This document shows, piece by piece, positions 10,861-22,275 of a stretch of 64,000 nt of DNA. Made by a program: the position numbers and the translations under genes. This DNA comes from Welwitschia mirabilis (taxonomy: Eukaryota; Gnetophyta; Gnetopsida; Welwitschiales). How positions within the stretch are numbered: position 1 is the stretch's first letter; the number at the start of each line of letters is the position of its first letter. A model generated the notes under the pieces. It was given only the letters and a program-made list of their open reading frames with translations, was not told the DNA's origin and did no database searches. Location of the stretch: NCBI GenBank assembly GCA_051453625.1, contig JBOZIK010000001.1, forward strand, positions 198,933,617 to 198,997,616. The letters are read 5' to 3'.

Positions 10861-12193
10861 ATACTTTAGCTCTCACTTCCTTATCATCCTACATCCAATG
10901 AACTTCCATCACCCATGACAGTGGTGATAGGGACAAAGAAGATCAGGGCATGTATTACATAAGTGATTTAACTCTTAGTAATTAAAGCCTTTTATGCTAT
11001 CTAAAAAGGAGAAGAAGTATTAGCAAATTAGTGGCAAATCAATGGTTATTAGTTGGATACTATAGGTTTTAAATTAAGGACACTCTGTTAGGATTTGGAG
11101 TTCTTGATTATGAGATATTGGATTAGATCCATGAGTATTATTATTGTTATTAATAATCCATCCTAATGTTTTTGGTGTACATTATTATTATCTGATATTT
11201 TCTACCACTATCACTTATTAGTACAGGTTTTTATGATTGTTACATCTTTTGTCTTAATGATATGCTTTTGTTGGCATACTTTTAAACATGCTATACTATT
11301 ATCATTATTAACTAAAATGCTTTCATGATCTTCATTTCATATGCTACTAATACATTTTCTATAATATCATGATTTGATGTTTTTTAATTAGTATTTCCAT
11401 GAGAATATTCTTTATAATGAATTATTGGCACTTAAATTCCACTTCTATGCTCTAATATCTCAAATATTATTGGTATATTACTATNNNNNNNNNNNNNNNN
11501 NNNNNNNNNNNNNNNNNNNNNNNNNNNNNNNNNNNNNNNNNNNNNNNNNNNNNNNNNNNNNNNNNNNNNNNNNNNNNNNNNNNNACTATCACTTATTAGT
11601 ACATGTTTTTATGATTGTTACATCTTTTGTCTTAATGATATGCTTTCGTTGGCACACTTTTAAACATGCTATACCATTATCATTATTAACTAAAATGCTT
11701 TCATGATCTTCATGTCATATGCTACTAATACATTTTCTATAATATCATGCTTTGATGTTTTGTAATTAGTATTTCCATGAGAATATTCTTTGTAATGAAT
11801 TATTGGCACTTAAATTTCACTTCTATGCTCCAATATCTCAAATATTATTGCTACATTACTATTAGAATATTTTAATTAAGGAATTCTCAAATATTTTTGT
11901 GATTTACATTTTACATGCTTAAGAATGGTAGATACCATGATTTATCAATTATTTTTCTATCTTTATTTGATTGCGTAAATGATTCTTTAATGAATCTTAT
12001 TCTTTTTTACCAATGGTATATATCTATGTGTTTTCATTTGATTTTAAGTAGTTAATATCATGATTTTTCAATATCATTGCAAACATTGATTATGTTCATT
12101 TCTCAAGAATATAAATGTTTAATTTTAGTTGATTAGATGAGATTACACTAGCAAGATTTACCAAATTTTTGATAGCATCAAAAAGGCGAATAT
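10861..12193 (+). other. 3' untranslated region of the copia element and polypurine tract
   Basis: No coding sequence. The region includes about 270 bp duplicated across the 11,485-11,584 gap (11,210-11,484 repeated from 11,585). It ends with a purine-rich tract at about 12,177-12,193 (gcatcaaaaaggcgaatat), directly before the 3' LTR start TGTTGG. The tract resembles the Sirevirus PPT with some G-to-other changes. Confidence 0.6.
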
Positions 12194-14290
12194 TGTTGGT
12201 AAATCTAGTTTTAATGATTCCACTTATCAAATATTTTATGTCATTATGTAGACAAGTTAATACAAAGAACATCAGACCTTGATAGGCATCAGCCAATGAT
12301 GGATATTTAAAGATAACATCTCACAAAAAGGATCAGTTGATGAAATACAAAATTAATTATTTAAATATGCCTAGGAAATTGAAGATGTCTTAGGTAAAGA
12401 TGTCTTATATGTACTAGAATTCAAGCACAGGCCAAAATATGACTACCTTATTCAACACGACTTTGCTAAAAGTTGAACTTAACATAGATGAAAACATGTA
12501 CGTGATTGAAGATGTCTATATTGAGATAAAATAGGTGATAAAGTTAATTTTATTTTTGACTAATATCTTACATTTTAGATAAGGTATGATCTTATACACC
12601 ATAAATTCATGATCACGAAGGCCCAGAATACTATAGAGCAATTTTCATTAAAATCTAGTAAGTTAACTATAAACATCTACAAGGTGAAGACATTTGACCA
12701 TTAATAGATATCTACAAAAGTAAATATGTCTCATATCAAAGTTTACATTGATAAAAATAAAAGTTACATGCCTGATACCTAGACATTTCTTATCCATTGA
12801 ATGGTGATTGCAAAGTTATATAGCTAACTTTCAAACTCAAATGACTAAATCTTATTCAATTATATAAATCCTTAACATTACAAATCATTTCATAACTTTT
12901 TGTTACCTCATTGCTTAAAAAAATACAAAATGATGAATACATGAGTGAAAGAAACTTCTCATAAAGAATCAAAGGCATCATTTGCAAAGAAGCTTGAATT
13001 GCTTNNNNNNNNNNNNNNNNNNNNNNNNNNNNNNNNNNNNNNNNNNNNNNNNNNNNNNNNNNNNNNNNNNNNNNNNNNNNNNNNNNTTCATCAAAGATAT
13101 ATCTTCAGGCTTGTTATTGTATTGTATTTTTGATTCTACATTATAGACTATCTTATCATGGAATATTGTTTTAAGTCCATTCTTGAATATCAATCATACT
13201 GTAAGGGAACCCTTATATGGATGTGCATTTGAGGTTATGCCTATGAGTACTTATTTATTATAATGTCATTAATGATCTAGAAAACTATTAATTCTTTTTA
13301 TAGGAGAGAGAGTTACCTTGTGAAGAGACTCTTATGGTTGTAAGGTTTGTGGTNNNNNNNNNNNNNNNNNNNNNNNNNNNNNNNNNNNNNNNNNNNNNNN
13401 NNNNNNNNNNNNNNNNNNNNNNNNNNNNNNNNNNNNNNNNNNNNNNNNNNNNNNNNNNNNNNNNNNNNNNNNNNNNNNNNNNNNNNNNNNNNNNNNNNNN
13501 NNNNNNNNNNNNNNNNNNNNNNNNNNNNNNNNNNNNNNNNNNNNNNNNNNNNNNNNNNNNNNNNNNNNNNNNNNNNNNNNNNNNNNNNNNNNNNNNNNNN
13601 NNNNNNNNNNNNNNNNNNNNNNNNNNNNNNNNNNNNNNNNNNNNNNNNNNNNNNNNNNNNNNNNNNNNNNNNNNNNNNNNNNNNNNNNNNNNNNNNNNNN
13701 NNNNNNNNNNNNNNNNNNNNNNNNNNNNNNNNNNNNNNNNNNNNNNNNNNNNNNNNNNNNNNNNNNNNNNNNNNNNNNNNNNNNNNNNNNNNNNNNNNNN
13801 NNNNNNNNNNNNNNNNNNNNNNNNNNNNNNNNNNNNNNNNNNNNNNNNNNNNNNNNNNNNNNNNNNNNNNNNNNNNNNNNNNNNNNNNNNNNNNNNNNNN
13901 NNNNNNNNNNNNNNNNNNNNNNNNNNNNNNNNNNNNNNNNNNNNNNNNNNNNNNNNNNNNNNNNNNNNNNNNNNNNNNNNNNNNNNNNNNNNNNNNNNNN
14001 NNNNNNNNNNNNNNNNNNNNNNNNNNNNNNNNNNNNNNNNNNNNNNNNNNNNNNNNNNNNNNNNNNNNNNNNNNNNNNNNNNNNNNNNNNNNNNNNNNNN
14101 NNNNNNNNNNNNNNNTAAGAATATCCATAGATGTGAGTAGAAGCTATCCTCTATGTATGGATATACCTGGGTTGGGGAACCATGTTATCTTGGTAAGGTA
14201 TTTTCATTATAAATTTTCATTTTATTATTAATTTAAATTTCATTTGGTGAAACTCATTTCACCCCTTTTCTTTAAATTTAATGATCCTCA
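12194..14290 (+). repeat. 3' LTR of the copia element
   Basis: It starts TGTTGGTAAATC after the PPT and ends gatcctca. It is homologous to 4,039-6,193. The 13,005-13,086 gap (82 N) matches about 90 bases of the 5' LTR, while the 762-N gap (13,354-14,115) matches only about 190 bases there, so its size is overestimated. Confidence 0.85.
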
Positions 14291-14295
14291 CCATT
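14291..14295. repeat. Target-site duplication, right copy (CCATT)
   Basis: Five bases after the copia 3' LTR, partner of TCATC at 4,034-4,038. An ancestral CCATC would give both copies by single C-to-T changes. Confidence 0.7.
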
Positions 14296-14425
14296 ATTAC
14301 ACACTTGACCAGATTTTTCCTTACTTCATGAGTTGTTCAATTTGTAGCTTAAGTTTGCTCAATTTAAAAACTAAAAAATGAATGAAGCTTAAGAAATTAT
14401 TTATGAACTAGGTATAATATTTATA
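14291..14425 (-). pseudogene. Reverse transcriptase, N-terminal part, of the minus-strand gypsy
   Basis: Minus-strand translation reads KLSKLKLQIEQLMK*GKIW then SSV**W. This matches ELKLQLEELL.KGFIRPSVSPW, the N-terminal RT block. The next residues of the family, GAPVLFVKKKDG, are found at the other side of the copia insertion, ending at 4,038. The frame is continuous once the insertion and one target copy are ignored. Confidence 0.85.
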
Positions 14426-14639
14426 GAGTATTGAATTTTCACTTTACTGGTAATCCTTATTTGTATTCAATACTTTATGGAATTCATGTGATTCTTCTAG
14501 CAATTAAAATTTATCTTCTTTCATAATAATAGCACAAACAATTATATTATTTTGATGGATTCACATATTTCTCTTTTCTCATAAATATAATTTATTTTTT
14601 CCAACCTTTTTCTTTGAGGATTTAGCCTCCATATGGATT

Positions 14640-14950
14640 TGGGATAAAAAGAATTCATTCTTTAAATTAAGATTTTATGTTGTACTTTCCCAAAAAATAC
14701 ATGCCTAATATTGCATCATATTTGCAATATCGAAGATATAAAATTTATCTAAAAAAATAAATTCATTAATGATAAACATTAACTTTGCATAAAGTCTTTA
14801 TTGAGTTAACACTTTATGAACTACAACTTTCACTTGAAAGCTAGACTCTCTTTTTATCTTATTTGAAAAGAATTTGTAATTTTTGGTGAAATGAAGTTAT
14901 CACTAACATCACTATCCATAGAAAATAAAACAAGTTTATTTTATAAAAAT
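14640..14950 (-). pseudogene. Aspartic protease region of the minus-strand gypsy (degraded)
   Basis: The minus strand gives MDSDVSDNFISPKITNSFQI, then a KVVVHKVLTQ piece, EFIFLDKFYIFDI and ANMMQY. Plant gypsy proteases have IDSGATHNFIS..., F...V.L..LP and D.ILGM at these spacings. The active-site DSG is now DSD. Protease would cut Gag-Pol during particle maturation. Placed between the gag zinc knuckle and RT as expected. Stops and frame changes make it inactive. Confidence 0.75.
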
Positions 14951-15079
14951 ATTTTAAGCTTAATTATAAAAATTATTTTTACATAAATCCTATTTAAATG
15001 ACCATTAAAAATCACTTCCTAGTTCGTGTCTATTCTTATGTGGTAGTGGATAGGCTTTGCTTGGTTATTTTCTTTTTAT

Positions 15080-16300
15080 TAAGGTAATTCCTCCTGATAT
15101 GTCCTTTCTTCTTACAGTGATGATATGTTAGAGTGGTATGATTTATTCTAGCTATTTATGTTTCATTTGATTGTTGTAATGGCATGTTTTAATAATTTGA
15201 TGATTTTTGTAATGGCTGCATACTATTAGCTATTCAAGCTTACATGGGAAGTTATTGTTCTACTTTCATCTAGTATTTAATATTTCAATATGCTTCTTAA
15301 GATGATTTTAGTTTTAATAGGTAAATAATATTTTATAATCTTAATGGAAAAGTTTTATGAATTCATTTATAAGTTATTCTAGGTCTCAATGTATTTGACT
15401 TTTAAAGAACTTTTAGAAATCCTTTCAGTGTTCATTAAGTGTTTTTCTTCCTAGTCATAGATACTTGAATTACATTTTCTTATATTTAGCAAAGTAATTA
15501 GGGATGAAAGCTCTTTAAAATTCTTTAATAAATCAAAATAATGCATCTAATCATATTTTTATGTGATAATATGGGTTTTTAAGGTTGTAACATCTTTGAT
15601 TAAGAACATGGATTCATATCTTCTTTGTAGTTTATTCTATACATTTTTCATTTTAAAGTGATTTTTCATACACCATAGCCACCTGAAAGCTTATTCACAA
15701 GATCCAAGTGCATTGACATACATTCAAATTTATACTTTTAACATATTTAATTAAGTCATGATCATCCATTCTATGGGACATAGTATTTTATGATGAGTGG
15801 GGAACTTGATCTTTGCATCGGGTGGCCCTTTTGTGGATATCAGCTGGTGTTGTATACTATAGATACTATAAGGATTTCCTAGATAAATAATCTATGTTCT
15901 TGTTCTAAGTCTGAAGTATAAGTTAAATTTATGACTATGTTTCATGTATGCTTTGCTTTCATGATCATCCTCCGAAAACCTATTAAATTGAATTCAATTT
16001 GTCATTAGTTTCTCTTTGCAAAGCATCTACTTTGGCATGGTTACTTTTAAATTAGGTGTGAAGTTCATCAAGTCTTTGTTCTAAGGCATTGATATGATTA
16101 TTCACATGATCTTTTATAACTTGAAAATGCATGATTCATCCCTGTTTCATCTACTCTTAGTCCCTTGTTTAACCTTTATATAACTTGAATTTTCATTAGG
16201 TTTTGAAGTTATAATAATCATGGTAGTTGTTATCTTAGTTAATAATCACTAAGAAAATATTTATCTAATCTTTTTTTAAGTTACATAATAATTTCATTTT
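15080..16300 (-). pseudogene. Gag region of the minus-strand gypsy with decayed zinc knuckle
   Basis: At about 15,080-15,130 the minus strand reads YHHCKKKGHIRRNY, a CCHC zinc knuckle (CX2CX4HX4C) in which the first and last Cys are Tyr (TGT to TAT). Higher coordinates should hold the capsid part; the text there is open only in short pieces and I cannot mark individual motifs. The 16,577-16,676 gap carries a flank duplication of about 480 bp (16,097-16,576 again from 16,677), which begins inside the upper end of this region. Confidence 0.6.
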
Positions 16301-16399
16301 ATAGTTATAATTACTTATTTCTTTAATCATAATTTTCTTCTATGAGCTTTGATATGATTCATAACTAATGTATGTACCTTTATGAGTGTCAAAATGGCT

Positions 16400-18570
16400 T
16401 CTATGAATCCTAATGGTAATTTAATTAGAATCCTAATAATTCCTTAAGAGGGAACTGATGAAATTACCTACATGATCACTAAGGTAGCATCCATGAGTCC
16501 TAGGAATGCTTTAGTTAGAACCATAATGTCCCCTTATGTTGAAGAATAATTCTTTTATTAACATGATTACCAATGTNNNNNNNNNNNNNNNNNNNNNNNN
16601 NNNNNNNNNNNNNNNNNNNNNNNNNNNNNNNNNNNNNNNNNNNNNNNNNNNNNNNNNNNNNNNNNNNNNNNNNNNNCATGATCTTTTATAACTTGAAAAT
16701 GCATGATTCATCCCTGTTCCATCTACTCTTAATCCCTTGTTTAACCTTTATACAACTTGAATTTTCATTAGGTTTTGGAGTTATAATAATCATGGTAGTT
16801 GTTATCTTAGTTACTAATCACTAAGAAAAGATTTATCTAATCTTTTTCAAGTTACATAATAATTTCATTTTATAGTTATAATTACTTATTTGTTTAATCA
16901 TAATTTTCTTCTATGAGTTCTGATATGATTCATAACTAATGTATGTACCTTAATGAGTGCCAAAATGGCTTCTATGGATCTTAATGGTAATCTAATTAGA
17001 ACCCTGATAATTCCTTAAGAGGGAAACTGATGAAATTACCTACACGATCACTAAGGTAGCATCCATGGGTCCTAGGAATGCTCTAGTTAGAATCATAGTG
17101 CCCCCTTGTGTTGAAGAATAATTATTTTATTAACATGATTACCAATGTGGTTTCTATGTATTCTAAAAGTGATTTAATTAGAACTTTGATACCTTCTTAT
17201 GTTGGAAACTAAAGTGCATATCTACACCCTTATAAGAATAATCTAGTCATAACCCTGGTGCTTGCTTATGTTGGAAACTAATGAAATTACATACATAATC
17301 GTCGAGATGGCTTTTGTAGATCTTAGAAGTGATCAAATTAGAACCTTATCACTTCCTTATGTTGAAACTAGATTAAATTACCTACACAATCACAAAGCTG
17401 GATTTTGTGACTTATGGGGGTAGTCTAATCAGAATCCTAATGTTCCTTTATGTTGAAAACTAATCCTTTTCCTTGCACAATTACTAAGGTGGAATTTTTG
17501 GATCTTAGATGTGGTTTAGTTAGAATTCTTATACGTCCTTATGTTGAAAACTCATCTTTTTATCTACATAATTGTCAAGGTAACTTCTATGAATCTTTGG
17601 AATGATTTAGTTAGAACCCTGATGTTTCATTATGTTGGAAATTAATGTAATTTCCTATATGATCATGCAAAGTATCTTTTGTAGATTCTATAGGTGGTCC
17701 AGCAAGAACCATAACATTCTGTTATGTTGAAAAATAATTCTTTTACTTGCATGATTATTAAACTTATTTTTGTGAGTCTTAGAAGTGGTTAAGTCAAGCC
17801 CCTAGTGTTCTCTCATGTTGAAAACTAATACTTTTACCTACACTATTATGACGTTACTTTTATATATTCTACAAGTAATCCAGCTAGAATTCAAGTATCC
17901 TCTTATGTTAAAAACTAATCCTTTTACCTACACAATTGTCAAGGTTACTTTTGTAAGTTTGAGGAGTGGTCCAATCAAAACCGTAGTACATCCTTATGTT
18001 GAAACTAGTTCTTTTCCTTTGCAATTACGGAGGTGGCTTCTACGGATCTAAGGTATGATTTAAGGGTGATTCATTTAGAGCCCTAGCATTTCCTTATGTT
18101 AAAAACTAATGCTTTTACTTACATAATCATTAAGATGGATTTTGTGAATCTTAGGGATTCTCAATCAGAATGATGGTATCCTCTTAGATGGAACACTAAT
18201 CCTTTTACCTACACAATCATTAAGATAACTTTTGTGAGTCTAATAAGTAGTGAAGTTAAAACCTTAACATCCTCTTATATTGAAAATTAATCATTTTACC
18301 TATAGTATCTTTGAGTTTTAGTAGTGGTTCAGTTAGGACCTTCATAACTTCTTATGTTAATAATTGATCCTTTTACTTGTACGATTGTCAATGTGGCTTC
18401 TTAGGTTCCAGGGGTGATCCAATTAGAACTTTACCACTCCCTTATGTTGAAAACTAATCCTTTTTCTTGTATAATAATCAAAGTAATAGTAGAAGTGGTT
18501 TAGCTAAAACCCTGAAATTTTCTTATGTTGAAAACTAATGAAATTTCTTAGATGATCATTGAAGTGACTT
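16400..18570. repeat. Tandem array of a diverged unit of about 91 bp
   Basis: Nearly every unit contains a cttatgttgaaaactaatcc-like core, followed by tttacctacacaatcatyaagrtggcttt and a gtggtttagttagaaccct-like part. Core positions include 17,193, 17,262, 17,354, 17,446, 17,539, 17,628, 17,722, 17,813, 17,904, 17,994, 18,093, 18,184, 18,274, 18,351, 18,442 and 18,522, mostly 89-94 apart. Earlier units are recognisable from about 16,400, partly duplicated across the gap at 16,577. The period is not a multiple of three and stops abound, so it is not a protein repeat. Two ORFs within it are incidental. Confidence 0.9.
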
Positions 18571-21500
18571 TTGTGAATTCTTGTTTTATCACATCATATC
18601 ATTTTACTAATAATTTAGTATTCATTAACATCAAGTAAAGTTCATATTAACATCCTATCAGAGTTTACTTCAATGTCACTTTACTATCACATCAATCATA
18701 CTTGAAGATTCCTTACTTTCTCTTAAATACTAAGGGATACATTTCTTTTGTTCATTTTCTTATTTTATTGGCTTTTTACTCTAGGTAAGCCTTTTTATTA
18801 GTTTCTTCTTTTGTTTTTTTCCTTTTTTTTTCCTTTTGTGGTTCTCTTTTACTTGCATTTATTTATCTTCTTCTTCTATCTTTGAATGCTTATTTGTTGC
18901 TTTTTAAGGTTAAACATGTACTAACATATCCATTTATCCTTAGGTTTGTAGATGATTAATTTAAAGGTATGCCTCCCAAAGTCTTTCCTAATATTCATTG
19001 ATTTGCTTATAACCTATAGTTTATAAACATAAGAGAAACTTAGTTTGATTTTCAGATTTCTAATATTTCAAATCTTCTATTCTTTCTACATTTTCATTTT
19101 TACCTCCTAAATATTTATGTGATTCTCAATTCTATTTATCCTTCTTATGATAGTAAACCTCATACCTTTTTTTTACCTTGATCTTAGGTTGGTTCCCATT
19201 ACTCTATAGTCTATTAAGGATACCTTTGGCTTATCTCATAAAACTCTCAAACCCATGAAGTATTCTACTTATGAATTATAGTTCTTGAATTTCTTTGAAA
19301 CCACACTTTTTTATTTTCTANNNNNNNNNNNNNNNNNNNNNNNNNNNNNNNNNNNNNNNNNNNNNNNNNNNNNNNNNNNNNNNNNNNNNNNNNNNNNNNN
19401 NNNNNNNNNNNNNNNNNNNNTACTTATGAATTATAGTTCTTGAATTTCTTTGAAACCACACTTTTTGATTTTCTAAATAAAAAATTTCATCATCTTGAAT
19501 ACCATGCAACACCTATAAAGACTATTTTCATTTCCTATTATGAAACCGTTAGGATTTTAATTACTTGTAAGGGATTTTTATATTTTTGATCTTTTGAGCT
19601 TTCAGAGTGTGCCCTTTATCTTTTATCCATTGCTTATGATGGGTAAATTTCCTATTATTACATATTTGGTATTTATATAGAGCTTATTTCATAGATTAAT
19701 AGGGTAAAGCGAAACTCTAATAGTGGTCACTTTATTTGGATTAGCAGTAGGAGGGAAGAGAGTGTTCTTCTCTTCTTATATTTTTTCTTTTATGATGATG
19801 TGGATTTTGTAAATATTTAGCAAAATCACCTTCCTTCTGATATAGTCATGCCTCAAGTCTCTCCCCCTCGATTTAATTCTTATGGAACCACTCTTTCTTC
19901 TAACGAGAAGGGTGATCTTGTTTATTCATCTACTAGTGCAATGTTTTCCAATAAGGCATTTATTTTGATATGGTCAAAATTTTATATTAGAGTTATCTCT
20001 TTCATGGCTAAATTATTGTTTTCATAGATGAACACTTATAAAGAATCATTTTCTTGAACTTCATAGTCTCAATGGAAGGGAAAAATATCTTCCTTTACCT
20101 ACTCCATCTTATGTTCCTATTCTATTAAATGAAGAAGCAGAAAAGCATAGCCCTTCTTTGGTTATGTAGAATTACAAACATTAATTGAGGGTGAAAATAT
20201 GTGAATTTTATTTTACTAATTATTTTGTTTAAGTTTAAGTAGTTTATTTTATTTTTATTTACTTTTTCGAGCCCTCCAAAGCTCCTCTCATTAATCCTTG
20301 TTCACAAAAAAAAAAAGCTTATATGGATGATTATAAAAAAGATTTACTCGAGTACTAAAGAAAGTGAACTTACTAGGTTATTTCATTATTTGGCTTAGCA
20401 GGTACATCATTAACTAAATTTGAGGGAGATCATCCTAATGGGGTGGTTATGCTAACTTATTATTGAAGGTAGCCCTTAAGATTTTGTATTTCCTCTTANN
20501 NNNNNNNNNNNNNNNNNNNNNNNNNNNNNNNNNNNNNNNNNNNNNNNNNNNNNNNNNNNNNNNNNNNNNNNNNNNNNNNNNNNNNNNNNNNNNNNNNNCT
20601 TACTAGGTTATTTCATTTTTTGGCTTAGCAAGTATATCATTAACTAAATTTGAGGGAGATCATCCTAATGGGGTGGTTATACTAACTTATTATTGAAGGT
20701 AGCCCTTAAGATTTTGTATTTCCTCTTAGTATCTAATCTTCTACTCTATTCACTACTCTGCATCATCATTTACTCCTGTAATGTTATCCATTCCTTTAAA
20801 CTCTAATGTGGATAGGTCTTTTCCTGTCTTGGTTTCTAGCTTAGTACTAAATATTTAAGCACTGCATCCTTGAATTAATAAGTAATAATAATTAGAAGGA
20901 ATGATCATCAAATAGGTTATATAGCATTCATATAGGAAGGATTCTTATATTTACAAAGATCAAAAGGGCTATAATTTTAAAAAAAATCTTTAACATGCAA
21001 GGTTATGTGTCTTGTCTCCATTTTATCTTATAGATAATACTTGAAATTCTATCTGAAGGAGTTTTGATCTTCTTATCATTAAGATTAAGGTAATTTGTTA
21101 CATGTCTTATTACAAGATGCATCAACTTAACTCTTTGGATGTTCATCTTCATTTATTAAAGGTTAAAAAATTTATTTTTTTTAAAGGGTCTATCCTGAAA
21201 TATAGCTCTTTTCTTTATCTTAGTTGTTTCTTCTATCTTTCATAGGCTGAGTTGGACTTTATTCAATTAAAAATTTAATTCCTTTAGCATAAGTAGACAT
21301 AGACTTAGGTGATACTTATGACTTTGGATTAAAAAGATGCACATACTAACCATTTTAAGTAAGTGCTAAATTTCTCCCTTAAGATGCTCATTGTCATCAA
21401 GGACTTATGCATTTTTTATCACTGTTGTCAAATTTCTAGAGAGCATTTAGCTAATTATTTAAAATTTATTATTACCATTCTCAATCATTACTAAAGTTGA

Positions 21501-21964
21501 TTAGTTACTTTATATTTTTTGGTTTCTGATGATAAAGAAGAAAAGATTCTCTTGAATCCATTTAATCCTTCTCCTCATGAATCATTCTCTCATGTGAATT
21601 TCAAAAGGGATGAGCCTTCATGCAGGATTGGGTTCCATTTTTAATGTCATTTTCTAATTGTATGTTAGTTTCTTATTACTTTTTGTATTTTTTTTATTTA
21701 TCTTTAATGGAAGATCAGCTACGTTTTCATTAGTAAATTGGTCCTTTCTTCTTTTAGCATTAAGATTATTAATAGACAGTGATTTATTATCCTTTTATTT
21801 TGACATTAATTATAATGATCCAAAATCATTTTGAAAGAAAATTATATTGCTTAAAATCAAAAATAAAGAACTTGTAATACATTCAAAGAAAAATTACAAT
21901 TAATAATCCTATAAATAAAAAAGAAATACTCTTTATTAATTCTTAGATAAAACAAAACTTTCCC
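18571..21964. other. Long unassigned stretch in the presumed gypsy leader
   Basis: About 3.4 kb without a recognised domain on either strand. It contains two flank-duplicated gaps (19,321-19,420 and 20,499-20,598). Around 19,730-20,160 and 20,400-20,760 the plus strand has less biased, possibly once-coding text, but no motif I can name. An unrecognised nested insertion or an extra ORF of the gypsy are both possible. Confidence 0.4.
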
Positions 21965-22275
21965 ATGTTAAACACTAGCCATAGGAGAGTGGATTATCCA
22001 AGTGGTACTATCTTTGAGGTCCATTTTGTGGGAGCACTAAGGTATCAAGTAGTTTTTAAAGGACAAATATACTTACACAAATCTAATGCATGCCCTACAC
22101 TCCTCCTTTACCATGTTTTTAATGATGGTGAACAGTTATTATGTCATTTCATAATAGAGCTAATTATTCATACTAGGTATAAATAATTCTATAAGGGCTA
22201 TCTAATGTGAATAAAGAAACTTTATTAACAAACTTAATAGTTTACATTATTGATAATGAATAGGGGTATTATTTT
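21965..22275 (-). repeat. Gypsy terminal repeat (5' LTR in element orientation)
   Basis: Direct-repeat partner of 940-1,250, sharing gcatgccctacactcct, the attatgtcatttcataatagag region and the ggggtatt boundary near 22,264-22,275. A clear PBS on the minus strand beside it was not found, so the boundary and the status as 5' LTR are tentative. Confidence 0.5.

Larger units (their letters stand above)
4039..14290 (+). mobile_element. Sirevirus-like Ty1/copia element with full-length LTRs but no visible pol
   Basis: Two long LTRs (4,039-6,193 and 12,194-14,290, both containing gaps) flank a 6.0-kb interior. The 5' LTR is followed by an initiator-tRNA-Met-type PBS (6,196-6,209). The 3' LTR is preceded by a catcaaaaaggcgaatat stretch matching the Sirevirus-style polypurine tract (catcaaaaagggggagat). 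The interior holds a copia gag, then a plant-transposon-like ORF and a proline-rich ORF. I see no protease, integrase, RT or RNase H, although a 623-N gap hides part. It sits inside the RT of an older gypsy in the opposite orientation. This is probably a non-autonomous or rearranged element. Confidence 0.85.
940..22275 (-). mobile_element. Ty3/gypsy retrotransposon (chromovirus-like), interrupted by a copia insertion
   Basis: Reading on the minus strand, the element runs from a terminal repeat near 22.0-22.27 kb through a long leader, gag (15.1-16.3 kb), protease (14.6-14.95 kb), RT (14.42-14.29 and 4.04-3.52 kb), RNase H (3.4-2.92 kb) and integrase (2.64-1.4 kb) to a second terminal repeat near 0.94-1.25 kb. 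The PR-RT-RH-IN order defines Ty3/gypsy. RT and integrase motifs (YGFFEFMVMSFGL, KLAP-YC near the integrase C-terminus) resemble plant chromovirus-type elements; the LTR length of about 300 bp suggests an IFG-7-like element, which is only a guess. The whole pol is interrupted by stops. The span from 18.6 to 21.96 kb is assigned only because it lies between the two repeats. Confidence 0.65.

Noticed and set aside
17815-18051. 78-residue ORF with an internal protein repeat
   Set aside because: It lies inside the 91-bp tandem array; the apparent protein repeat reflects the DNA repeat, whose period does not keep frame.
16400-18570. Regular direct repeats as a CRISPR array
   Set aside because: Units are contiguous, diverged and about 91 bp, without identical short repeats and unique spacers; the context is a plant retrotransposon.
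21990-22050. PBS-like text (aagtggtactatctttgagg) beside the gypsy repeat
   Set aside because: It is on the plus strand, opposite to the element, and needs a gap to match the tRNA-Met complement.
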